Assembly: GCA_035693105.1 (NCBI GenBank)
Contig: DASSHC010000089.1
Coordinates: forward strand, 1-18,583
Direction of reading: 5' to 3'
DNA from: DASSHC01 sp035693105
GTDB lineage: Bacteria > Chloroflexota > Chloroflexia > Thermomicrobiales > Thermomicrobiaceae
Length of the DNA: 18,583 nt
The notes under the pieces are model-generated. The model did not search any database. It was given only the letters and a program-made list of their open reading frames with translations, and was not told the DNA's origin. Within the stretch, counting starts at the first letter, position 1; every line of letters begins with the position of its first letter. A program made the translations under genes and the position numbers. Shown one piece after another: positions 1 through 6,786 of the stretch.

Positions 1-229
1 TGAAGTAGTACTCGGTCAGCGCCTGCCGCTGCTCGGCGTCCATCACGCTGCCGCGATTCATGCCGTGGGCCAGCGAGCGGGCCTGCTCCCAGTCGATCAG
101 GGTCGATGTCTCTGGCTTCGTGTGCTCCAGCAGCGACTCGCGCGTGCGGTTGCCGGCCCAGGCGGCTACCGCCGCACCGAGCAGGACCGCCGTGAGCAAC
201 CGCTTGTCGTTCAGGGGATGGCGTGGCAC
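1..229 (-). CDS. N-terminal fragment of a membrane-anchored protein, family uncertain
   Basis: This reading frame is open from a GTG at 229-227 to the left edge, giving 76 codons; the C-terminus lies outside the window. The start is chosen because AGGTG lies 8 bases upstream on the minus strand. The protein begins with a short basic stretch followed by a hydrophobic segment (about residues 10-25, rich in Leu, Ala and Val) that could be a membrane anchor. A charged part follows, containing IDWEQARSLAHGMNRGS. The IDWE-A-R pattern loosely recalls the start of zincin-like metalloproteases of the DUF2342 type, but too little is visible to assign a family. It lies 76 bases downstream of the VanW gene on the same strand and may be the third gene of that operon. 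Confidence 0.55.
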   Translation of the reverse strand, partial: MPRHPLNDKRLLTAVLLGAAVAAWAGNRTRESLLEHTKPETSTLIDWEQARSLAHGMNRGSVMDAEQRQALTEYYF

Positions 230-305
230 GAGCAGTTCACCTTTCCAGCAAACGTGGCGCGCCGGACGAATCACAGCCGGGGCGGCGCGCCGCCGATGCT
301 CAAGT

Positions 306-2522
306 CTACCCCGTCCCGACTAGTGTGATGTTCTCAGAGGGCACATAGTGGCTCTTGAGCGTCAGGTCGTCGATCCGCTTGTCGCCGCTGAACACCTGAC
401 GGTGCAGGGTCACGTCGAAGCCGTCCTCGGCGTGCTCCAGCAGGATCGACTGCCCCTTCGGCAGGGAATCGCCTTTCTCGTATTTCATGGTCGTGTCGGC
501 CTTGACCACGTCGGTGATCACCGGATCGTCCGACTGCACTTTCCAGTGCGGGTCGATGCCCCAGAGCGAGAAGCGTACCCAGCTCCCATCGGCGCTGGCG
601 ACCACCGCCAGCCAGTTGCCGGTCGTGTTCTTGAACTTGAAGTCGAGCCCGGCGTCGGTGTCGACCGTGGCGTCCAGCCCGGTGACGCCGCTCGGCGAGA
701 CGCCGTAGTTCGGGATCCAATAGAGGTGCCAACTGCGATCGACGATCGGCATGCCGGCCCACCAGGCGGCGTGGAAGAGCGTCGTCGCCACCTGACAGAT
801 GCCCCCACCCACCGACGGCACGGTCGTCACGTTGCCGTTGGTGGTCGCGATGCCGTAGCCCAGCTTGTAACCGTTGTTCAGATCGACCGCGCCGATCGTG
901 CCGGTGAAGGAGAAGGTCGCGCCCGGCGGCACCAGCGCCCCGTTGACCCGCGACACCGCCAGCTCCACGTTGTAGGCCCGGTTGGCGATCGAGCCGGCGT
1001 ATGAGGTCTGCCCCGAGCCGAGCTTGTCCTTGATCGCGATGCTGCTCGCCATCGCCGCGGTGTACTTTGGCTCGACCGGCTGGGTGACAATCGCCACGCT
1101 CTCGCTCCCCTTCAGGAGCGCGTCGCGCACCGCCGCGGCGGACTTTTCCAAATCGAGCGTCACGCCCGCCTGCTCGGGCGCCACCACTTTGACCGCGCCG
1201 TCGAGGTAGCGGAACTGCGCGTCTTTGGCCGGCTTCTCGATCTTGTCCTTGATTCCGCCCAGCGCTTGCGTCAACTCGACAGGATCGATCGTCAGGGCCA
1301 GCTTCGGGGATTGGTTGGGATGGGCCTGGAAGCCGATCGACTGTCCGATCACGTCGGCCGGCAGTGGCAGGCTCCCCGAGTCCCAGGTGACGGTGAACGG
1401 CTTCGCCACGAGCTGCCGCGCCTGCTCAGCCGCCGCTCGGGCATCGGCATCGGTGATAGCTGGTGGGTGCGACTGCGTGACCGCCTCGACGCGGTGCTGT
1501 CCCTGGCCCAGGGCCGAGAGGATCGCGCCCGCGGTGGCCGCCGGGTCGAACGCCTGCGCGTCCTGGCCCGGCACGACCGCGAAGGCCTTGCCGTCCCAAT
1601 TCACCCCCGCGTCGACGCCCGCGCGCTTGATCGCGCCGTCGAGCTGACCGAGGTAGGCCGTGAGCCGCTCGCGCGAGAGGGTGGGCGCGGCCTGGCTCGT
1701 CGCACCCGGCTCCAGCATGGTGCGCAGCGCGGCCGGCGCGATCTCCCAACGGTCACTGCCGAAGCTGATCGACACCGGCTGCCCGACGAGCGCGGTCGCC
1801 GCATCGAGCCCCCGCTTCAGATCACCGGCCTCAACCTTCTGCGGGAGGGTGACTGTCTCGATCGCGACCGGCGCCGTCGAGAGGGCGGCCACCGAGCGCT
1901 CCATCGCACCATACGTCGCGGCGGTGTCGATGCCGATCCCGGTCGAGCCCGGATCGATGGTGAGTTTGCCGCTGGAGTCGAAGACGTAGGAGGCGTCCAC
2001 CGGGCGGCGCGCGACCTCCGGCGCCAACGCCCGCAGCGCGTCGAGCGAAGCCTGCTGGTCGACGGAGAAGGCGACCGGCACGCGGCTTCCGCCCAGCCAG
2101 GCTGAGAGGAGATCCGCCGAGTCGGACCAGAGATTGCCGGCATGCCCTAGCGCGAACGCCTGCGCCGCGGTCCGCTCGGCATCGTAGCGTACGTTCAAGC
2201 GCGCTGACGGCACCGCCCACGATTTGCCGCTGGAGGTCAAGACGAGCTGTTGAGGCGCGTCATCCGGCAGGCGCACGGCCAGCAATGCCGACGCGCGCTC
2301 CTGGCTGAGCCCGCCGAGCGCGATGCCGCCGGCCTGCACGCCAGGATCGATGCGGTCACGGTAGCGCCAGCCCTGCACCAGCAGCACGGTCGCCAGGAGT
2401 ACGACGACGGCCGCCAGGGCAGCCATGGCGCCGAGCACCGCCCGCGTGATCGCCAGGTGGGGCGTAGGACGCGTGTTGATCCAGAATGTGGACGTGTGGT
2501 CGTCGAGGACCCGGCCGGCCAC
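306..2522 (-). CDS. VanW family protein with peptidoglycan-binding-like repeats and a C-terminal G5-like region
   Basis: This 738-residue protein has one membrane segment near its N-terminus (about residues 28-50, very rich in Ala, Val and Leu), so the bulk should lie outside the membrane. Residues 60 to about 500 form repeated alpha/beta units resembling the PG_binding_4 (YoaR-like) domains that precede VanW. The VanW domain follows at about 505-640, recognised by PPGATFSF and the hallmark SVGGGICQVATTLFHAAWWAG, then HLYWIPNYG. The tail after about 670 (YEKGDSLPKGQ onward) looks like a G5-type beta domain. VanW proteins are associated with glycopeptide resistance clusters and cell-wall functions, but their biochemical role is not established. 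The ATG at 2522 places the membrane anchor correctly. It probably shares a transcript with the upstream glycosyltransferase, 103 bases away. Confidence 0.9.
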   Translation of the reverse strand: MAGRVLDDHTSTFWINTRPTPHLAITRAVLGAMAALAAVVVLLATVLLVQGWRYRDRIDPGVQAGGIALGGLSQERASALLAVRLPDDAPQQLVLTSSGKSWAVPSARLNVRYDAERTAAQAFALGHAGNLWSDSADLLSAWLGGSRVPVAFSVDQQASLDALRALAPEVARRPVDASYVFDSSGKLTIDPGSTGIGIDTAATYGAMERSVAALSTAPVAIETVTLPQKVEAGDLKRGLDAATALVGQPVSISFGSDRWEIAPAALRTMLEPGATSQAAPTLSRERLTAYLGQLDGAIKRAGVDAGVNWDGKAFAVVPGQDAQAFDPAATAGAILSALGQGQHRVEAVTQSHPPAITDADARAAAEQARQLVAKPFTVTWDSGSLPLPADVIGQSIGFQAHPNQSPKLALTIDPVELTQALGGIKDKIEKPAKDAQFRYLDGAVKVVAPEQAGVTLDLEKSAAAVRDALLKGSESVAIVTQPVEPKYTAAMASSIAIKDKLGSGQTSYAGSIANRAYNVELAVSRVNGALVPPGATFSFTGTIGAVDLNNGYKLGYGIATTNGNVTTVPSVGGGICQVATTLFHAAWWAGMPIVDRSWHLYWIPNYGVSPSGVTGLDATVDTDAGLDFKFKNTTGNWLAVVASADGSWVRFSLWGIDPHWKVQSDDPVITDVVKADTTMKYEKGDSLPKGQSILLEHAEDGFDVTLHRQVFSGDKRIDDLTLKSHYVPSENITLVGTG

Positions 2523-2625
2523 GCGGTTCCCAACCCTTCATTCGTCGGAGCCGGTCTTTGAACCTAGTATGGGAGACCACGGCCCAACCCGAAAGCCCCC
2601 ATTGCTCCTGACCCTTCCCTGCACC

Positions 2626-3621
2626 CTATCCTACCGCATAGCGCGCGGCCAGGTGGCGCAGCCGGAGAACCTCGCGCGGCGCCGGCTCGGGCCGCAGCCA
2701 GCGCTCGATCTCGGGCCATTTCGCTGTCGCATGTGTCTGAATCGTTCGCCGCTCACGCCAGCGCGCCGGTAGTCCACCCAGTGCCGCCGCGCGCCCCGTG
2801 GCCGCGGCCCAATCGCGCGTGGCCAGGCTGTAGCCCAGCGCCAGCAGGTCGTAGCGCAGCACGCGCCAACCGTGGCGTGCGAGCATGCGGCGGGGCGCGC
2901 AGCGCGCCAGCAGCCAGACGCGGTTGCGCGCCAGCAGGCGCCGCTTGAAGGCCGAGCCCTCGACCGCCGAGGCCGAGTAGGCGTGGCGCACCACGGCGCC
3001 TGCCGCCTGCCAGGTGCGCCAGCCGCGCAGCCGCAAGCGCCAGGCCAGGTCGACGTCCTCCAGATACATGAAGAAGCTCTCCGAGAAGAGTCCAACGTCC
3101 TCCAGCGCCGCGCGCCGGTAGGCCGCCGCGCCCGCCGACGGTGCGAAGACCTCTTGCTCACGCAAGGCGGCGAGATCGCTCCCCAGCGCCCGATCGAGCG
3201 CCAACCCGTTACGGTAGACCTCGATCCCCGCCGAGGCGACGACGGACGGCGCGTTGGCGAAGACCATCGTGGCCGCGACCGCGCCCAGCGCGATGTCCTC
3301 CTCCAGCGGCGCCAGCAGCCGCGCCAGGAACTCCGGCTCGGCCACCGTGTCGTTGTTCAGTAGCACGACCACCTGGCCGTCGCTGTGGACGATGCCGCGA
3401 TTGTTGGCGACGGCGAAGCCGAGGTTGCGGTCCAAGGAGAGGAGGTCCACTGCCGGGAATGCGCGCGCAAGCTTGCCGGGCGTGCCGTCCTGGCTGCCAT
3501 TGTCGACCACCAGCATCTGCTCCGGAGGGCGCGTCTGCGCCTGGAGCGAGCGCAGGCAAGGCTCCAGCAGTTCCCAGCCGTTGTAGGTCGCGATCACGAT
3601 CGAGCAACTGAGGTGCGGCAT
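2626..3621 (-). CDS. GT2 family glycosyltransferase (rhamnosyltransferase WbbL-like)
   Basis: This 331-residue cytoplasmic or membrane-associated enzyme has the GT-A fold signatures of family 2. These are an N-terminal beta strand SIVIATYNG (7-15), VVDNGSQDGT (38-47) for nucleotide-sugar binding, NNDT at 89-92 in the metal-binding DxD position, and EDVDLAWR at 188-195 carrying the catalytic-base acidic residues. The layout resembles WbbL-type enzymes that transfer deoxysugars to polysaccharide or glycolipid acceptors; the actual donor and acceptor cannot be read from sequence. The C-terminal 130 residues are Arg- and Ala-rich and without transmembrane segments. GAGGA lies 8 bases upstream of the ATG at 3621. 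It is the first gene of a minus-strand group with VanW, suggesting a role in the cell envelope. Confidence 0.92.
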   Translation of the reverse strand: MPHLSCSIVIATYNGWELLEPCLRSLQAQTRPPEQMLVVDNGSQDGTPGKLARAFPAVDLLSLDRNLGFAVANNRGIVHSDGQVVVLLNNDTVAEPEFLARLLAPLEEDIALGAVAATMVFANAPSVVASAGIEVYRNGLALDRALGSDLAALREQEVFAPSAGAAAYRRAALEDVGLFSESFFMYLEDVDLAWRLRLRGWRTWQAAGAVVRHAYSASAVEGSAFKRRLLARNRVWLLARCAPRRMLARHGWRVLRYDLLALGYSLATRDWAAATGRAAALGGLPARWRERRTIQTHATAKWPEIERWLRPEPAPREVLRLRHLAARYAVG

Positions 3622-3656
3622 GCGGCAATTCCTCGGATTGGCTCATGGCTTTGTCA

Positions 3657-3670
3657 GCTCATCGATGAGC
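3657..3670. repeat. 14-bp perfect palindrome GCTCATCGATGAGC
   Basis: This perfect inverted repeat lies in the divergent gap between the glycosyltransferase (minus) and ridA (plus), 36 bases upstream of the glycosyltransferase start. Its place in a shared upstream region makes it a candidate operator for a dimeric regulator, but no regulator is encoded nearby and one occurrence is not proof. Confidence 0.3.
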
Positions 3671-3705
3671 CGGAAGCGTCGAGGATATCACGAGCGGCGC
3701 GCCGA

Positions 3706-3734
3706 TTGGCTCCCAGGCGCGGGCGTGCGACAAT
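3706..3734 (+). promoter_or_regulatory. candidate sigma70-type promoter for ridA
   Basis: TTGGCT (3706-3711) and GACAAT (3729-3734) each match 4 of 6 consensus positions and are separated by exactly 17 bases. They lie about 50 bases upstream of the ridA ATG, leaving room for a short leader with GAGAGGAG. Confidence 0.4.
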
Positions 3735-3783
3735 GCCGCGACGGCCGCGAATGGCCGGTCGGCAATGGCAGAGAGGAGTCCAA

Positions 3784-4167
3784 ATGCCAAAGAGCGTGGT
3801 GGCGACGCAGCAGGCGCCGCAGGCCATCGGCCCGTATTCCCAGGCGATTCGCCTCGGCAATCTCCTGTTCACTGCGGGGCAGATCCCGCTCGATCCCTCG
3901 TCGGGCAAGCTTGTCGAGGGCGATATCGAGCAGCAGACCGAGCGCGTGATGCAGAACCTCAAGGCCATCCTCGAAGCCGCCGGCTCGTCGCTCGACAAGG
4001 TCGTCAAGACCACCTGCTTCCTAGCCAATCTCGACGATTTCCAGCGCTTCAACCAGGTCTACGGCCAATATTTCACCAACCAGCCGCCTGCCCGCAGCAC
4101 TGTCGAGGTCGCGCGGCTGCCGGCCGGCGCGCGTGTCGAAGTCGAGTGCGTGGCGGAGTGCGTCTAG
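3784..4167 (+). CDS. ridA: RidA family reactive enamine/imine deaminase
   Basis: This 127-residue protein is the usual length for RidA (YjgF/YER057c/UK114). Members hydrolyse reactive 2-aminoacrylate and related enamines released by PLP enzymes, protecting other enzymes in the cytoplasm. Family features are visible in order: QAPQAIGPYSQA (10-21), FTAGQIPLDP (29-38), PPARSTVEVARLPAGARVE (101-119) with the key Arg104, and the terminal VEVECVA containing Glu120. The frame stays open far upstream, but the ATG at 3784 is preferred because GAGAGGAG lies just upstream and because this gives the conserved family N-terminus. It appears to be a single-gene transcript followed by a tRNA gene. Confidence 0.95.
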   Translation: MPKSVVATQQAPQAIGPYSQAIRLGNLLFTAGQIPLDPSSGKLVEGDIEQQTERVMQNLKAILEAAGSSLDKVVKTTCFLANLDDFQRFNQVYGQYFTNQPPARSTVEVARLPAGARVEVECVAECV

Positions 4168-4189
4168 CAGCCACGCGCCAGGCACATCA

Positions 4190-4218
4190 TCGTCATATTG
4201 GAGCCTGCATGGTATACT
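4190..4218 (+). promoter_or_regulatory. promoter of tRNA-Val
   Basis: TATACT at 4213-4218 is preceded by TGG (an extended -10) and, after a 17-base spacer, by TCGTCA (4190-4195, 4 of 6 matches to TTGACA). The predicted start point is a few bases before the mature tRNA 5' end at 4231. Confidence 0.5.
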
Positions 4219-4230
4219 ATGGGCGCGAGC

Positions 4231-4304
4231 GGGTGAGTAGCTCAGCTGGTTAGAGCGCGCGGTTCACATCCGCGAGGTCAGGGGTTCAAGTCCCTTCTCA
4301 CCCA
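4231..4304 (+). tRNA. tRNA-Val(CAC)
   Basis: The sequence folds into a cloverleaf. The acceptor stem is GGGTGAG/CTCACCC. The D arm contains AGCTCAGCTGGTTAGAGC. The anticodon stem CGCGG/CCGCG encloses the loop TTCACAT with anticodon CAC, which reads the valine codon GUG. The T arm is GGGGTTCAAGTCCC (core GTTCAAG). The discriminator base is A4304. The following bases are CCC, so the 3' CCA is not encoded and must be added after transcription. Confidence 0.95.
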
Positions 4305-4506
4305 CCCCCACCCGGCAGCAACGCCGAGCGCGCACGCACGGCGCGGGTGATGTGGTTCCGCGGTCATAGTCTGTCTGAGCACGACGACAAGCCGGTTACC
4401 CAGGTGGCCGAGGGCATCGATGTCCTCGGCTCTCGATGTATCCTGGGGGATCTCGTTGGCTCACGTGGATGGCGCGGTTCGCGGTGAGTAAGGAAGAAGG
4501 GTAGTC

Positions 4507-4977
4507 ATGCCCGCAGAGCGCGCGGTCGTACTCACGGCCGAAGGCAAGGACGAGCTGGAGAACGAGCTGCAGATGCTGCGCTCGGTCAAGCTGCCCGACG
4601 TTACACGGCGCGTTCAGGAACTGACGCTCGACGGCGACGTATCAGACAACAGCGAGTACGAGGACACCAAAGAGGAATTGATGATCGTCGAGGCGCGCAT
4701 CCGCGAGATCGAGCATCTGCTCCGCCGCGCCCAGGTGATCCACAAGACGCCCATCGACGGCGTGATCAAGCTCGGCTCACAGGTCACGCTGGTCGACGAG
4801 GACGGCCACACTGAGCGCTGGACGCTGGTCAGCCCGGCTGAAGCCAACACCATGAACGCCAAGATCTCGACCGACTCCCCGGTCGGCGCGGCGCTGGTGG
4901 GTAAACGCGAGGGCGAGACCGTCACGGTCAGCGCCCCCGGCGGCGACACGACCTACCGGGTTCAGCAGGTCGAGTAA
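4507..4977 (+). CDS. greA: transcription elongation factor GreA
   Basis: GreA binds in the secondary channel of RNA polymerase and stimulates cleavage of backtracked transcripts. This 156-residue protein matches the family in length and layout. An N-terminal coiled-coil hairpin (about 1-75) has the acidic tip DGDVSDNSEYEDTKEE, followed by the FKBP-like C-terminal domain (about 80-156: IKLGSQVTLVDED, then SPVGAALVGKREGETVTVSAP). The tip residue corresponding to E. coli Asp41 is Asp44; the one corresponding to Glu44 is Asp47, a conservative change. GGAAGAAGGG lies upstream of the ATG. An intrinsic terminator follows the stop, and lysS begins 86 bases downstream. Confidence 0.96.
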   Translation: MPAERAVVLTAEGKDELENELQMLRSVKLPDVTRRVQELTLDGDVSDNSEYEDTKEELMIVEARIREIEHLLRRAQVIHKTPIDGVIKLGSQVTLVDEDGHTERWTLVSPAEANTMNAKISTDSPVGAALVGKREGETVTVSAPGGDTTYRVQQVE

Positions 4978-5001
4978 CCGCACGAGACGATTGAGGGCAG
5001 C

Positions 5002-5039
5002 GGCCGCGGGCGAGATGCATCGTCCGCGGCCTTTTTGTT
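5002..5039 (+). terminator. intrinsic terminator between greA and lysS
   Basis: A 12-bp stem pairs 5002-5013 with 5020-5031 (11 Watson-Crick pairs plus one G-T), closes a 6-base loop GATGCA and is followed by TTTTTGTT. It ends only 24 bases before the lysS ATG, and those bases also hold the lysS ribosome binding site. It may therefore act as a partial terminator or attenuator rather than a full operon boundary. Confidence 0.85.
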
Positions 5040-5063
5040 GAGCCGCGAGACCGGGAGGTTTGC

Positions 5064-6566
5064 ATGGACGAATTAGACGAATTGAACGAGCAGCAGGCGC
5101 AACGGCTGCGCAAGGTGGAGGAATTGCGGGCTGCCGGCATCGAATCCTATCCTGCGCGCACCGGGCGCACGCACACGGCCGAGGCGGCGCGGGAGCGCTA
5201 CCAGGAGGTCGCGGCCGATCTAGGCGACTCGCCGGACACCGAGGCGATCACCGTCGCCGGGCGCGTTATCTCGCCGCGCAACATGGGTAAGTCGATCTTC
5301 ACCCACATTCGCGACGGTAGCGGCACCCTGCAGCTCTACCTGCGGCGCGGCATCGTCTCTGACGAAGAGTTCGAGCGCTTCCGGCGCTTCATCGACCAGG
5401 GCGACTTCGTCGAAGCCACCGGGCATCTGATGCGCACCCGCACCGGCGAGCTCACCCTCCAGGTCACATCCTTTCAGTTGCTCAGCAAGGCGATCAACCC
5501 GCCGCCGGAGAAGTGGCACGGTCTGAGCGACGTCGAGACGCGCTACAGGCAGCGCTATGCCGATCTCATCTCGAACGACGAGGTCCGGCGCATCTTCGAA
5601 GTGCGCGCGCACAGCATCAGCGCCATCCGCGCCTTCCTGGACGAGCGCGGCTTTCTGGAGGTGGAGACGCCGGTCCTGCAGCCGCTCTATGGTGGCGCGG
5701 CGGCCCAGCCCTTCACCACCCACTACCGCTCGCTCGACCAGACGATGTACCTGCGCATCGCCGACGAGCTCTACCTCAAGCGTTTGATCGTCGGCGGCTA
5801 CGATCGCGTCTACGAGATCGCCAAGGACTTCCGCAACGAGGGTGTCGACGCGCGGCACTCACCCGAGTTCACCATGCTCGAGTTCTACGTGGCCTATGCC
5901 GACTACCGCGACGTCATGGATCTCGTCGAGCAGATGATCCCCTTCGTCGCGCTGCGGGCGCTCGGTAGCGAACAGATCGTCTACAACGGACAGGAGATCG
6001 ACCTGGCACCCCCCTGGCGGCGGATCACGCTGCGCCAGGCACTGATCGACGCCGCCGGCATCGACTTCCTCGCCGTCACCGATCAGCGTGAGCTGTACGA
6101 GCGCGCGCGCGCGCTGGGAGCCGAGATCGCGCCGGACACCGTCTGGGCGCGCATCGTCGACGAGCTGCTGAAGACCTTCGTCATCCCCACGCTGATCCAG
6201 CCGACGATCCTCTACGACTACCCGGTGCAACTCTCGCCGCTGGCCAAGCGCAGCCCGGAGAACCCGGAGATCGCCGAGCGCTTCCAGATCTTCATCGGCA
6301 CGCTGGAGTGCGGCAACGCCTTCACCGAGCTGAACGACCCATTCGATCAGCTCGAGCGCTTCCGGCAGCAGGTGCGGGACCGTGAGGCCGGCGACCTGGA
6401 GGCGATGCCGATCGACGAGGACTTCATCAACGCCCTCTTCTTCGCCATGCCGCCGACCGGCGGCTTCGGCCTGGGCATCGACCGGCTGACGATGCTGTTG
6501 ACCGACCAGACCAATATCCGCGAGGTGATCCTCTTCCCCCACTTGCGCACCAAGACGGCCTATTGA
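5064..6566 (+). CDS. lysS: lysyl-tRNA synthetase, class II
   Basis: This 500-residue enzyme attaches lysine to tRNA-Lys using ATP, in the cytoplasm. The N-terminal OB-fold anticodon-binding domain (about 65-150) contains ITVAGRVISPRNMGKSIF and IRDGSG. The class II catalytic core shows motif 1 (FLDERGFLEVETPVLQ and GGAAAQPF, about 190-217), motif 2 (FRNEGVDARHSPEFTMLEFY, about 257-276) and motif 3 (GLGIDRLTMLLT, near 475). The length is typical of bacterial LysS (about 490-510). GGGAGG precedes the ATG at 5064. Linkage to greA is seen in many bacteria. No separate promoter can be placed in the short gap after the greA terminator. Confidence 0.97.
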   Translation: MDELDELNEQQAQRLRKVEELRAAGIESYPARTGRTHTAEAARERYQEVAADLGDSPDTEAITVAGRVISPRNMGKSIFTHIRDGSGTLQLYLRRGIVSDEEFERFRRFIDQGDFVEATGHLMRTRTGELTLQVTSFQLLSKAINPPPEKWHGLSDVETRYRQRYADLISNDEVRRIFEVRAHSISAIRAFLDERGFLEVETPVLQPLYGGAAAQPFTTHYRSLDQTMYLRIADELYLKRLIVGGYDRVYEIAKDFRNEGVDARHSPEFTMLEFYVAYADYRDVMDLVEQMIPFVALRALGSEQIVYNGQEIDLAPPWRRITLRQALIDAAGIDFLAVTDQRELYERARALGAEIAPDTVWARIVDELLKTFVIPTLIQPTILYDYPVQLSPLAKRSPENPEIAERFQIFIGTLECGNAFTELNDPFDQLERFRQQVRDREAGDLEAMPIDEDFINALFFAMPPTGGFGLGIDRLTMLLTDQTNIREVILFPHLRTKTAY

Positions 6567-6592
6567 CCGTCCATCGGTGCCGGGTGAGGGTG

Positions 6593-6707
6593 GGCTCCTC
6601 GACCATCGCCGGATTACAGGGGAAAATTTCGTGGCGCACGACTACGACGTGTCTTGGTTGTATGCCACATCCTTAACCCTGTCATCCTGAGCGCGGTCGA
6701 AGGATCC
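6593..6707. repeat. REPIN/MITE-like structured repeat, copy 1
   Basis: This copy sits between the convergent 3' ends of lysS and accDA. Its right arm at 6681-6707 starts GTCATCCTGAGC and ends GAAGGATCC; a degenerate left arm at 6593-6617 is roughly its reverse complement. Inside, 6631-6642 pairs with 6657-6668 (11 of 12 pairs including G-T) around the loop TACGACGTGTCTTG. Length and layout match the copies at 11049 and 13953. Confidence 0.7.
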
Positions 6708-6786
6708 GTCCTCACTTGGCACGCAACATACTCAATGCGCAGTACCGCGATTCAGAACGCACACCGCAGGAGGGTGCGGGGCAGCG

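Noticed and set aside
241..300. GC-rich inverted repeat GGCGGCGCGCCGCC after the VanW gene as a terminator
   Set aside because: There is no T run on the minus strand after it, and the next minus-strand gene starts shortly downstream.
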